Shown: one piece after another, positions 1 to 5,703 of the stretch
Numbering within the stretch: the first letter of the stretch is position 1
Layout: each line of letters starts with the position of its first letter
Source of the DNA: JAYVSZ01 sp043774925
GTDB lineage: Bacteria; Pseudomonadota; Gammaproteobacteria; Burkholderiales; Methylophilaceae
Direction of reading: 5' to 3'
Length of the DNA stretch: 64,000 bases
Assembly: GCA_043774925.1 (NCBI GenBank)
Contig: JAYVSZ010000013.1
Coordinates: forward strand, 1 to 64,000
Made by a program: the position numbers and the translations under genes
The notes under the pieces: model-generated
Databases searched by the model: none
What the model saw: only the letters and a program-made list of their open reading frames with translations
Told to the model about the DNA's origin: nothing

Positions 1-123
1 GCTCAATATGACCGATTGTAGTACCGCAGTCCTTCACCTTCTTGCGTCAACTGAGTGTACTGATAAGACAGAAAAGGAAATGAAAATGTGCTGAAGAACC
101 CAGCTGTAATCAATCATTAAAAA
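1..123 (-). other. Partial cassette at window edge, no gene called
   Basis: This is the 5' part (minus strand) of the cassette that follows the attC at 124-238. Two minus-strand frames are open briefly: an ATG frame from 117 that stops at 34-36 (27 codons), and a frame without a clear start that stops at 3-5. Neither is convincing, so no CDS is called. Confidence 0.4.
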
Positions 124-238
124 ACTTAACGTTTGCTATTGCTTAGACGGGAAAGCCCTTGTAGTTTGACATAAGGGACGCGCTTTCACTCAGAATAATG
201 TGCTTTGAGCTGCGTCCCGCTTGAGCGCAGGGTTAGAA
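124..238 (-). other. attC site A
   Basis: Left core ACTTAAC (124-130) and right core GTTAGAA (232-238) frame an imperfect inverted region that contains the array's common motif GCGTCCCGCTTGA. At about 115 bases it is the longest well-supported site here. A second TTTGACATAAGGG motif at about 164 matches the start of attC K, so the left arm may hold a small insertion or duplication. It follows the broken gene at 346-724. Confidence 0.7.
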
Positions 239-345
239 GGCGTGATAGCAGAATCAATTGGATGTACAGCTATTGCTTCGGCAAAATATCCAGCTTTGCT
301 ATCAAACATAAAACACTGAAGTTGTACGGATTCCTGTTCCAATTC

Positions 346-724
346 CTATATTAAATATTTATTCTTCATGGCTTCTTCATTAAACTTTCGAGTCTTCATT
401 GGTTTACCATGATGCTTTACAATAATTTTTTCAACAGAATCACATGTCGGATATTAACGATCAGGACTCTCGAAGCTAATTCGGAGTCTATGACTTAAGT
501 TTTGAACAAATAACTCTATTCCAAAAATATGGTCGTGAGCGTCCTTCGGAGAAACATAAACATAGTTTGAACTGCCTACTTTTGAATTTGGGTATTTTTT
601 TGATACGTCCTCAATTGAAGTTGCACGACTTAAACCAGCAAATTCAAAAGGCACCCCCCATGACGTTTGCACTTGTCAGTGTCAATATTATTCCGATGGT
701 TCGTAGAGATTTAAAACAAAACAT
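346..724 (-). pseudogene. Broken cassette gene for a small secreted protein
   Basis: The minus-strand ATG at 722-724 begins a signal-peptide-like stretch (MFCFKSLRTIGIILTLTSA) that runs into a stop just after a run of six G (six C on the + strand, near 655-660). Removing one G joins it to the next frame (VPFEFAGLSRATSIEDV...), which is open from there to a TAA at 454-456. The same frame then stays open for about 35 more codons (YPTCDSVEKIIVKHHGKP...) to a TAG at 346-348. The gene therefore shows one frameshift in a homopolymer and one in-frame stop. The start lies some ten bases into the cassette, as for other cassette genes here. Family not recognised. The frameshift could also be phase variation or a sequencing error; the internal stop argues for decay. 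Confidence 0.6.
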
Positions 725-733
725 AAAGGAGCC

Positions 734-791
734 TTCTAACGCTTGAAATCAGCCGACGCCGTAGGCGGTCGGCTGGATTGATGAGTTAGGA
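734..791 (-). other. attC site B
   Basis: Left core TTCTAAC (734-740) and right core GTTAGGA (785-791) flank a strong GC-rich hairpin (AGCCGAC...GTCGGCT). The right core contains the stop codon of the brnA-like gene. This site closes the BrnT/BrnA cassette. Confidence 0.85.
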
Positions 792-1010
792 CGCTGTTTG
801 CCAAGAAATATCAATTTTCTTATGGCTTACAACACAATCACGAAGATAGAGGTTTATAAGACTTTGATATGGAACGCCTTTTTCGTCTGCCATTTGTTTG
901 AAATAACCAATAACATCCTCACTCAAACGCATCGTGACCGATTTTTTAAGCTTAGCCGCATAAGGGTTTTTGCGAGATTTCATTGTTGATAAATCATATT
1001 CAGTTTTCAT
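786..1010 (-). CDS. brnA: BrnA-like antitoxin (cassette gene)
   Basis: A 74-residue protein with an N-terminal linker (MKTEYDLSTMKSR) and a ribbon-helix-helix-like segment (SVTMRLSEDVIGYFKQMA, about residues 24-41), matching the BrnA antitoxin family. BrnA neutralises the BrnT RNase and represses its own operon. The ATG overlaps the TGA of the brnT-like gene by four bases, so the two are translationally coupled. The stop codon lies within attC B, so the whole operon is one cassette. A second BrnA with the same MKTEYD start is encoded at 58857-59105. Confidence 0.85.
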   Translation of the reverse strand: MKTEYDLSTMKSRKNPYAAKLKKSVTMRLSEDVIGYFKQMADEKGVPYQSLINLYLRDCVVSHKKIDISWQTAS

Positions 1011-1294
1011 GGTTTAATTCCTTGGTAATATTTACCTTCAATTTTGGTGGCTTTTCTGGCCGAGATAATTCGAATGATGTTTCCTTGATTTCGTTCGCAA
1101 TGGCAGACAATCAGCAAGCGCGCTTCATCACTAAAACCAAGCATCAAAAATCTATCTTCCTGTTCGGAGCTTTCATCATCAAAAAATTGCACGGCAAATT
1201 CGTCATAGAAAACGGATTGAGCTTCTTCAAACGAAACACCATGTTTTTTCTTGTTTGAATTAGCTTTATCTGTATCCCACTCAAACTTTATCAT
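1007..1294 (-). CDS. brnT: BrnT-like toxin (cassette gene)
   Basis: A 95-residue protein with the BrnT pattern: FEWDTDKANSNKKKHGVSF near the N-terminus, a central acidic segment, then RLLIVCHCERNQGNIIRIISARKA near the C-terminus. BrnT toxins are small RelE-fold ribonucleases. The gene is first in its operon and overlaps the antitoxin start. A perfect inverted repeat sits just upstream of the ATG and is the likely autoregulatory operator. Toxin-antitoxin cassettes are frequent in sedentary integrons, where they are thought to stop loss of neighbouring cassettes. Confidence 0.87.
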   Translation of the reverse strand: MIKFEWDTDKANSNKKKHGVSFEEAQSVFYDEFAVQFFDDESSEQEDRFLMLGFSDEARLLIVCHCERNQGNIIRIISARKATKIEGKYYQGIKP

Positions 1295-1295
1295 C

Positions 1296-1312
1296 TGTAC
1301 ATTGTATGTACA
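1296..1312. promoter_or_regulatory. Probable BrnTA operator
   Basis: TGTACATTGTATGTACA is a perfect inverted repeat with seven-base arms and a three-base spacer, directly upstream of the brnT start. The core ATTGTATGTA also occurs just upstream of the second brnT (58581-58590), which supports binding by the related BrnA antitoxins. Confidence 0.6.
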
Positions 1313-1332
1313 TTATAAAAATTGTCAAGAAG

Positions 1333-1426
1333 GCCTAACGAAGCTGTATAAAAAGTATCATATAAGCATCTTGCCTGCGTAAGTCAGATAGGTCAATATG
1401 CCCTATCGACATTGCGATGGTTAAGC
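1333..1426 (-). other. attC site C (boundaries uncertain)
   Basis: Left core GCCTAAC (1333-1339) and right core GTTAAGC (1420-1426) frame a long imperfect stem (about 1378-1392 with 1400-1416) with single-base bulges, as expected of folded attC. A second right-core match, GTTAGGC, lies at 1497-1503 and contains the stop of the next gene. The true site may therefore extend to 1503, or a tiny ORF-less segment may lie between. Confidence 0.55.
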
Positions 1427-1497
1427 CAATGGCACGTTACAAACACATAGACACCAGCCCCCGATTTTTGGCCGTAGATCTGCAAAGGCAACTCTGG

Positions 1498-1890
1498 TTA
1501 GGCTCGTGCATTTCGAGACAACCACCAAGCAACAGGCAGCAAAAGAGCCAATGCACTAGCTTGGAGTACTGGAGTCAGCAACACTGCAATTGCCCCTTGT
1601 GCGTCTGGTTGCCAGAAAATGACATCCGCGAGAAAAAGAATACCGCCAATGGATACAATGACTGCGACAAGATACCAATGAAACGATGCGGTTCCCCTAC
1701 GCTGTAATAGTGTCAGTGCCGCGCTCATGATTGCATAGGGGAGAATTAGCCAGACGGTGAAAAACACGAACGCGCCAGTACTGGTCGGCTTAAGTGTGAT
1801 CACAAACAAAACGGTAGTACACGCAGCGATGGCGATGAGGAAGAAGGTAATAGGAACTATCCATCTCATGGCTCGTGGCTCATTTCTCAT
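1498..1890 (-). CDS. Small multi-pass membrane protein (cassette gene)
   Basis: About 130 residues with four likely membrane segments (WIVPITFFLIAIAA; TSTGAFVFFTVWLILPYAIM; WYLVAVIVSIGGILFL; IAVLLTPVLQASALALLLPV). The family is not recognised. The frame is also open back to a GTG at 1917, but that start would lie inside attC D, in the preceding cassette. I therefore chose the ATG at 1888-1890, about ten bases inside the cassette; an ATG further in is also possible. The stop is in the GTTAGGC core at 1497-1503. Confidence 0.65.
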   Translation of the reverse strand: MRNEPRAMRWIVPITFFLIAIAACTTVLFVITLKPTSTGAFVFFTVWLILPYAIMSAALTLLQRRGTASFHWYLVAVIVSIGGILFLADVIFWQPDAQGAIAVLLTPVLQASALALLLPVAWWLSRNARA

Positions 1891-1893
1891 GGC

Positions 1894-1950
1894 GCCTAAA
1901 GTAAAGTTGAGGGGCACCGATAGGCGTCCCGCTCGAATGCCAGGTTAGAC
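1894..1950 (-). other. attC site D, crossover box mutated
   Basis: The hairpin AGGGGCACCGATAGGCGTCCC and the right core GTTAGAC (1944-1950) match the array's attC family. The left core is GCCTAAA (1894-1900), so in cassette orientation the crossover box reads TTTAGGC rather than GTTAGGC. The right core contains the stop of the gene at 1945-2223. Confidence 0.7.
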
Positions 1951-2223
1951 TCGCGGCACACGGTTTGTTTTAAAAAATGCAATGATCGCCCATATTGTGA
2001 GCAAAACTAGAATTGGGTAAAACAACAAAAGATCAACTCGTATGTTGCACTCCCCGCTGCAAAGTATACGTAACTTCATTGCTTGTTCGTAGGGAAAATA
2101 TGCAAGCCACGCCAGAGTGGCTACTAAAACTACCGGACGCCTGCAACGAAAGTAAAGAACCCCGAAGACTGCAGCAAGAATTAGTGCCAGAAATGGCCAG
2201 TATATAAATATTCCGAGAATCAT
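1945..2223 (-). CDS. Small membrane protein (cassette gene)
   Basis: A 92-residue protein with an N-terminal membrane segment (residues 2-23), a second near residues 30-43, and a third close to the C-terminus (LLLFYPILVLLTIWAIIAFF). It ends in a basic tail. A good ribosome binding site (GGAG) lies seven bases before the ATG, and the start is close to attC E. The stop lies within the right core of attC D. Family not recognised; two cysteines in the central loop are a visible feature. Confidence 0.65.
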   Translation of the reverse strand: MILGIFIYWPFLALILAAVFGVLYFRCRRPVVLVATLAWLAYFPYEQAMKLRILCSGECNIRVDLLLFYPILVLLTIWAIIAFFKTNRVPRV

Positions 2224-2240
2224 AATAACTCCATGTAAAT

Positions 2241-2306
2241 GTCTAACGTTTTTTAGTTGAGGGGCGCGTAGCGACCCGAAGGTCGCTCTCGAAGCGCTTG
2301 TTATGT
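2241..2306 (-). other. attC site E
   Basis: Left core GTCTAAC (2241-2247), right core GTTATGT (2300-2306), and a central hairpin GCGACCCGAAGGTCGC. Shares TTAGTTGAGGGGCGCG with the other sites. It closes the cassette with the gene at 2310-2642. Confidence 0.75.
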
Positions 2307-2309
2307 TTT

Positions 2310-2642
2310 TTAGCCATCTTTCACCACAGATACTTCCGTTTTTCCATTCATGTCGATATATACGAGTAAATGCCCCGTTTCATAGGCTCGCCTTCTAAAA
2401 CCAACAACCCAATATTGCTTATTTTGCTTGCATTCAAGTGAAACGAAATCCATGTATGAGTCTTCGGTGGGCTGTAATTTCGAGAATGCGTTAATTGCCA
2501 ATTGCATAGCCCTGTTAATTTCTATCTTCGGTACCCGTTGTGCGCAAAGTAACGCCTGAGTTCGCTCTTCCTTGGCATTAGCCAGAAATGGAATGGATGT
2601 AGTAAGTACGACTATGCACAGCAGCTTCAGCATGTTGTTCAT
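2310..2642 (-). CDS. Small secreted protein (cassette gene)
   Basis: A 110-residue protein with a clear signal peptide (MLKLLCIVVLTTSIPFLANA, cut expected after ANA at about residue 23). The mature part has two cysteines and ends with a strand-rich segment (YWVVGFRRRAYETGHLLVYIDMNGKTEVSVV). Family not recognised. The location should be periplasmic or extracellular. The ATG is within about 25 bases of the degenerate attC F, and the stop is four bases before attC E's right core. Confidence 0.7.
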   Translation of the reverse strand: MNNMLKLLCIVVLTTSIPFLANAKEERTQALLCAQRVPKIEINRAMQLAINAFSKLQPTEDSYMDFVSLECKQNKQYWVVGFRRRAYETGHLLVYIDMNGKTEVSVVKDG

Positions 2643-2658
2643 GGTGCCAGACGAAAAA

Positions 2659-2709
2659 CCCTAATAAGCGGCTGGCGTTAGCCAGTCCGACTTAAACGAC
2701 GGGTTAGGG
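2659..2709 (-). other. attC site F, damaged
   Basis: Nearly identical to attC I (4567-4627) from GCGGCTGGCGTTAGCCAGTC onward, with right core GTTAGGG (2703-2709). On the left it lacks ten bases that site I has after CCTAA, and its core reads CCCTAAT. In cassette orientation the crossover box is ATTAGGG instead of GTTAGGG. Confidence 0.7.
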
Positions 2710-2819
2710 CAAACACATTTAACCAATGCCGCCCGATTAAAGCATTCGAGTACAGGCTCTGCGAACCAATAACCATGCGCTTGCCAGAGCCATGCGTTTA
2801 CCAAATAATTAAAGTAAAA
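2710..2819 (-). other. ORF-less cassette, copy 1
   Basis: The body between attC F and attC G holds no convincing gene; the longest minus-strand frames here run in from the neighbouring cassette or code for about 20-30 residues. It is clearly related to the segment at 4628-4804: both contain CTGCGAACCAATAACCATGC and ACACATTTAAC, and similar flanking sequence. A frame that runs through both copies encodes HGYWFA, but it is broken by a stop in copy 2. It may act as DNA or RNA rather than protein. Confidence 0.55.
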
Positions 2820-2879
2820 TCCTAGCGTAAAGGTAAGGGGTGCGCCGCAGGCGCGCCCCTCTCGAACGCCAAGTTGAAA
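2820..2879 (-). other. attC site G, crossover box mutated
   Basis: A strong hairpin (GGGGTGCGCCGCAGGCGCGCCCC) and right core GTTGAAA (2873-2879). The left core is TCCTAGC, so the crossover box in cassette orientation reads GCTAGGA and has lost the invariant GTT. It closes the 354-residue cassette gene. Confidence 0.7.
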
Positions 2880-2890
2880 CCGTCTCTGAA

Positions 2891-3955
2891 TCACACTTTT
2901 CTCAATGTATTGATGCTCACATGAGGCCAGCGGATAAGTTTCCCTAGCGTATCTGAATCAAAAAACTCAAGATAAACCGTTTGAGAGTATTGCATGATGA
3001 ATTCAGTAGGCTCAGATTTATCATTCTTCTCCAGCTCCATAATCCAAAAGTCAGCGTGCATCTCGGTTACATTCGCCTCTCGTTGTACAAATGGAATATT
3101 ACTGATTGGGGTACTTGTTAAATATTTATTTCGGTATTTGGTGTCAAAGTGGAGAACTGTTGTCTGTTTCACGTGCAATTTAGATAGCGCAAACTTTAAG
3201 ATTGCATTGGCATCTGTAGGAAATAATCCTGGAAATCCAGTTTTTTTATGATCCTTTACATTACCAAAGAAGGGGTGGTCTTCAAAGTTTTTGTAGGGTT
3301 CAAGGTATGCATTTTTATTGAAATCTGTATTTTTGATTCTTTCTGGCGTGGCATCTTCTTTGTTCATGTCAGCTGGTTTCTTGTCAGTGCCTATTTTTGG
3401 AGCGCCAGGAAATGTCCTTATCGTACCCATGGCTAGAACTGAATTTCCGTGAGGTATGGATGCCTGCCTTGCAATTTCCAGCTTTTCTTCTTTGCCATTG
3501 TCCTTGCCATCTTCTTCTGTGTGGCCAGTCGTTACATGATTCAAAAGTTGTAGAAAAAATCCTGGCTCGTGATGGATACCACCGCCATTTTTTGCGGTAA
3601 GCCCACTTTTTGGAAAATCCGCAACTGCCCTTTGATGCACGATTTGTTCATAGGCAATCGCGTCAATTGTTTGATCGGTTTTGCCCTTTTCGGGCAATAT
3701 ACCGCGATTAGGAACATTTAAATCTGCAAAGCGATTAAAGCTAAGCGTCTCTCCATATTGGTTCATTAATAGTCGAAATTTTTTTGGAGCGGATGTTGGC
3801 AGCGCTATTAAGTTCCAACCTTGCGCTTCGCTGGCCCAAGTGCCTTCCAACAGTTCGACAATGCTTAATGTTCCATCAGGTAAAGCAGCTGACCGACAAG
3901 ACTTACCTCCAATATCAACCCTTACGATTTCTCTGGTACCATAATTTTCCGACAT
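2891..3955 (-). CDS. Possible heme-binding beta-barrel protein (cassette gene)
   Basis: A 354-residue cytoplasmic protein without signal peptide or membrane segments. Residues about 36-140 carry GTWASEAQGWNLI, several strand-like segments and GGIHHEPGFF. This resembles the GTW...HxExG pattern of nitrobindin/THAP4-type heme-binding beta-barrels. The similarity is my own motif reading and is weak. The middle part is rich in Lys, Asp and Glu; the C-terminal third is strand-rich. A strong AGGAG lies before the ATG. It is the longest gene in the array and fills one cassette. It could instead belong to an unrelated barrel family. Confidence 0.6.
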   Translation of the reverse strand: MSENYGTREIVRVDIGGKSCRSAALPDGTLSIVELLEGTWASEAQGWNLIALPTSAPKKFRLLMNQYGETLSFNRFADLNVPNRGILPEKGKTDQTIDAIAYEQIVHQRAVADFPKSGLTAKNGGGIHHEPGFFLQLLNHVTTGHTEEDGKDNGKEEKLEIARQASIPHGNSVLAMGTIRTFPGAPKIGTDKKPADMNKEDATPERIKNTDFNKNAYLEPYKNFEDHPFFGNVKDHKKTGFPGLFPTDANAILKFALSKLHVKQTTVLHFDTKYRNKYLTSTPISNIPFVQREANVTEMHADFWIMELEKNDKSEPTEFIMQYSQTVYLEFFDSDTLGKLIRWPHVSINTLRKV

Positions 3956-4005
3956 GACTTTCTCCTCTGGTTAAAAATCGCACGATTGCGATTAATCTGA
4001 AAAAG

Positions 4006-4068
4006 TTCTAACGTAATAAGTTAAGCGGCTGGCGTTAGCGCAGCGTCCCGCTTGATGGGGGGTTAGGC
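4006..4068 (-). other. attC site H, mosaic
   Basis: Left core TTCTAAC (4006-4012) and right core GTTAGGC (4062-4068). The left half (AGTTAAGCGGCTGGCGTTAGC) matches attC I and F; the right half (GCGTCCCGCTTGATGG) matches K and L. The right core contains the stop of the 4063-4287 gene. Confidence 0.8.
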
Positions 4069-4287
4069 ATGCGCGTGATAAACACGCTCAATCACACTCG
4101 CAGGCAATGTAACGCGATTAAAAAATGAGGCTGCGTATAAGTAGTCTTCGCCTGATTCATCAATTACTCGCAATTGACCATATTTATCAGCCTCTGCGTC
4201 CTCGATAACTTCATAAAGTTTACGCATTTCTAATGAGGCTTCGTATCCGTGATTATCTATGCATATAACAAACTCGTGTTTGGTCAT
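4063..4287 (-). CDS. Small conserved-looking protein, second gene of a two-gene cassette
   Basis: A 74-residue soluble protein (KHEFVICIDNHGYEASLEM..., then VIDESGEDYLYAASFF). The sequence has the look of a small conserved family, but I cannot name it. It lies 12 bases after the gene at 4300-4542 and shares its cassette, so the two are probably cotranscribed and functionally linked. Such two-gene cassettes are often toxin-antitoxin or partner pairs; nothing in the sequence proves that here. The stop is inside attC H. Confidence 0.65.
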   Translation of the reverse strand: MTKHEFVICIDNHGYEASLEMRKLYEVIEDAEADKYGQLRVIDESGEDYLYAASFFNRVTLPASVIERVYHAHA

Positions 4288-4299
4288 GATTTATGTATC

Positions 4300-4542
4300 C
4301 TATATCTCTGTGTAGCGCTTAATTTTAAATTCAAACTTGCCAACCCCTGTAGCCTCATACCTATGAAGCTCAGCTTCGCGCAGCGATCCGTCAGCTAGAC
4401 GAATGGATGCTATGCCTTTTCGTTTACGCCAATTACCAATACCATAAATTTTACGAAGCCTTGGTAACTCCCTTATGCCAGAGCCACGAGCAAAAGTTTC
4501 CACCTGCCTAAGATTACCAATTATCTCAAAATTCATAGACAA
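4300..4542 (-). CDS. Small basic protein, first gene of a two-gene cassette
   Basis: An 80-residue basic protein with the core KIYGIGNWRKRKGIASIRL, then a segment rich in charged residues (EAELHRYEATGVGKFEFKIKRY). No signal peptide or membrane segment. Family not recognised; the high charge would suit nucleic acid binding, but that is speculation. It has no partner attC between it and the next gene, so both belong to one cassette. An alternative ATG two codons later is equally possible. Confidence 0.65.
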   Translation of the reverse strand: MSMNFEIIGNLRQVETFARGSGIRELPRLRKIYGIGNWRKRKGIASIRLADGSLREAELHRYEATGVGKFEFKIKRYTEI

Positions 4543-4566
4543 ATTTTAGCTTAACTTGGTTTAAAT

Positions 4567-4627
4567 GCCTAACGTAATGAGTTAAGCGGCTGGCGTTAGC
4601 CAGTCCGACTTAAACGACGGGTTAGGG
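4567..4627 (-). other. attC site I
   Basis: Left core GCCTAAC (4567-4573) and right core GTTAGGG (4621-4627), with the stem GGCTGGCGTTAGCC between. This is the intact version of the damaged site F. It closes the second ORF-less cassette. Confidence 0.82.
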
Positions 4628-4804
4628 CAAACATTGCGACGAAGTAAAAAGCATTGTATACCACAAATCCCTAAAAACGGTGGATAAAACCACCGCACAA
4701 ACAAACCCCGCAAACCTGCGGCCAAACACATTTAACTACTGCCCTGCGAACCAATAACCATGCGGTTTCCAGAGCAATGCCTTTAGCAAATAAGTAAAGC
4801 AAAA
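4628..4804 (-). other. ORF-less cassette, copy 2
   Basis: No convincing gene is present. The segment shares its right part with copy 1 at 2710-2819 and has about 100 additional bases next to attC I. The extra part contains two hairpins (GCGGTGGTTTTATCCACCG on the minus strand, and CCGCAGGTTTGCGG). These could act as terminators or as a small structured RNA; the sequence alone does not decide. Confidence 0.6.
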
Positions 4805-4864
4805 CCCTAACGTTTGAATTAACCCGCGCCGCGAAGCGGCGTCGGCTTGAATGAACTGTTAGGC
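4805..4864 (-). other. attC site J
   Basis: Left core CCCTAAC (4805-4811) and right core GTTAGGC (4858-4864), with hairpin GCGCCGCGAAGCGGCG. The right core contains the stop of the membrane protein gene at 4859-5242. Confidence 0.85.
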
Positions 4865-5242
4865 GGCGCGTCCAAGATGTATAAGCACCGCCACAAGGAG
4901 CAAACCAGCCCAGCCAGGGTGCTTGCCTCTTGTGGCGACAAGAACCAAAGCTGAGCCAGCGACGAACGCGAACAGCAGTGCATTAGTAACTGTAGGTTCC
5001 GGCGCTGAGTTGCGACTACCAAGAGATAACAGAATTCCGGCAAAGCCAAAACCGAACACGCTTGCCAAGTGCCAAGTGGCCCACAGGATTCTGATGTTGC
5101 GCGCCTGCAAAGGAGGAGCCGGCTCTTTTGGAACGACCCCACCCTTGCGCAGCTTCTGGAATATGAGGATTTCGCCGAGTATCGAATGAACGACGCCGAC
5201 TAGAACTGTAACTACCGCTGCTGCAAGGAAATAGGTTTGCAT
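4859..5242 (-). CDS. Membrane protein with four predicted segments (cassette gene)
   Basis: A 127-residue protein with likely membrane segments at about residues 4-24, 52-74, 86-104 and 109-123. A short basic cytoplasmic loop (FQKLRKGGVVPKEP) follows the first segment. Conserved-looking residues include VVHSILGE in segment 1 and WATWHLASVFGFGFAG in segment 2. Family not named. An AGGAG lies six bases before the ATG. Codon use looks more GC-rich than that of neighbouring cassettes, which fits independent origins of cassette genes. Confidence 0.72.
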   Translation of the reverse strand: MQTYFLAAAVVTVLVGVVHSILGEILIFQKLRKGGVVPKEPAPPLQARNIRILWATWHLASVFGFGFAGILLSLGSRNSAPEPTVTNALLFAFVAGSALVLVATRGKHPGWAGLLLVAVLIHLGRAA

Positions 5243-5261
5243 GTGACTCCTTGATTGCGCC

Positions 5262-5321
5262 GCCTAACGTTTGACATAAGGGGCGCGCTTTAGCGCGTCC
5301 CGCTTGATGGATGGGTTAGCA
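5262..5321 (-). other. attC site K
   Basis: Left core GCCTAAC (5262-5268) and right core GTTAGCA (5315-5321), with hairpin GGGCGCGCTTTAGCGCGTCCC. A typical intact site of this array. Confidence 0.87.
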
Positions 5322-5322
5322 C

Positions 5323-5631
5323 TTAACGCCATAAGTAAATGCCACCAAATATAACAATTAGTAGCAATAATCCTAAGGCAATACCAAGATAAGTAGCCTG
5401 TTGCATAGACTTTAATAATAATAAAAGTGGTATTAGGCTGAGCGTAATCAGTATCACTCCGAATAAAAAAGCATCTCTTCCGTAAAGCGGGGGTGTATAG
5501 CCAAACCGCGTGTATCGCTCAGGTACATAACCAGAATGAAGTGCTAAAAGACCTAGGCTCGCAATGACAAGAAAAATGAATATTGAACAAGCCTTTACCA
5601 GCAGCGACTGTTTCCGTGGAAAATTGTCCAT
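5323..5631 (-). CDS. Small membrane protein (cassette gene)
   Basis: A 102-residue protein. A basic N-terminus (NFPRKQSLLVK) precedes a first membrane segment (ACSIFIFLVIASLGLLALH). A periplasmic loop rich in Tyr, Arg and Pro follows (GYVPERYTRFGYTPPLYG). Two more hydrophobic segments complete the chain. No family recognised. The stop codon lies just after attC K's right core. The ATG is about 15 bases from attC L, as usual for a cassette gene. No strong ribosome binding site is visible. Confidence 0.65.
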   Translation of the reverse strand: MDNFPRKQSLLVKACSIFIFLVIASLGLLALHSGYVPERYTRFGYTPPLYGRDAFLFGVILITLSLIPLLLLLKSMQQATYLGIALGLLLLIVIFGGIYLWR

Positions 5632-5641
5632 AGATTTAAAT

Positions 5642-5699
5642 TGCTAACGTTTGAATTAACGGGCGCTGTAAAGCGTCCCGCTTAATGGATGGGTTGTGC
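5642..5699 (-). other. attC site L
   Basis: Left core TGCTAAC (5642-5648) and right core GTTGTGC (5693-5699), with the stem GGGCGCTGTAAAGCGTCCC. It is the site nearest to intI that can be recognised with confidence. Confidence 0.82.
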
Positions 5700-5703
5700 A
5701 TAA

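Noticed and set aside
1..117. Short frame ending EGLRYYNRSY that recalls the tip of an Rhs repeat
   Set aside because: Too short, no start codon, and the resemblance rests on a few residues.
1417..1707. 96-codon + strand frame in the array
   Set aside because: It starts within attC C and overlaps the membrane protein gene on the minus strand; Cys- and Gln-rich translation without motifs.
2661..2894. 77-codon minus-strand frame across the first ORF-less cassette
   Set aside because: It begins inside the coding end of the neighbouring cassette gene, crosses attC G, and its counterpart in the second copy is broken by a stop, so it is unlikely to be a real gene.
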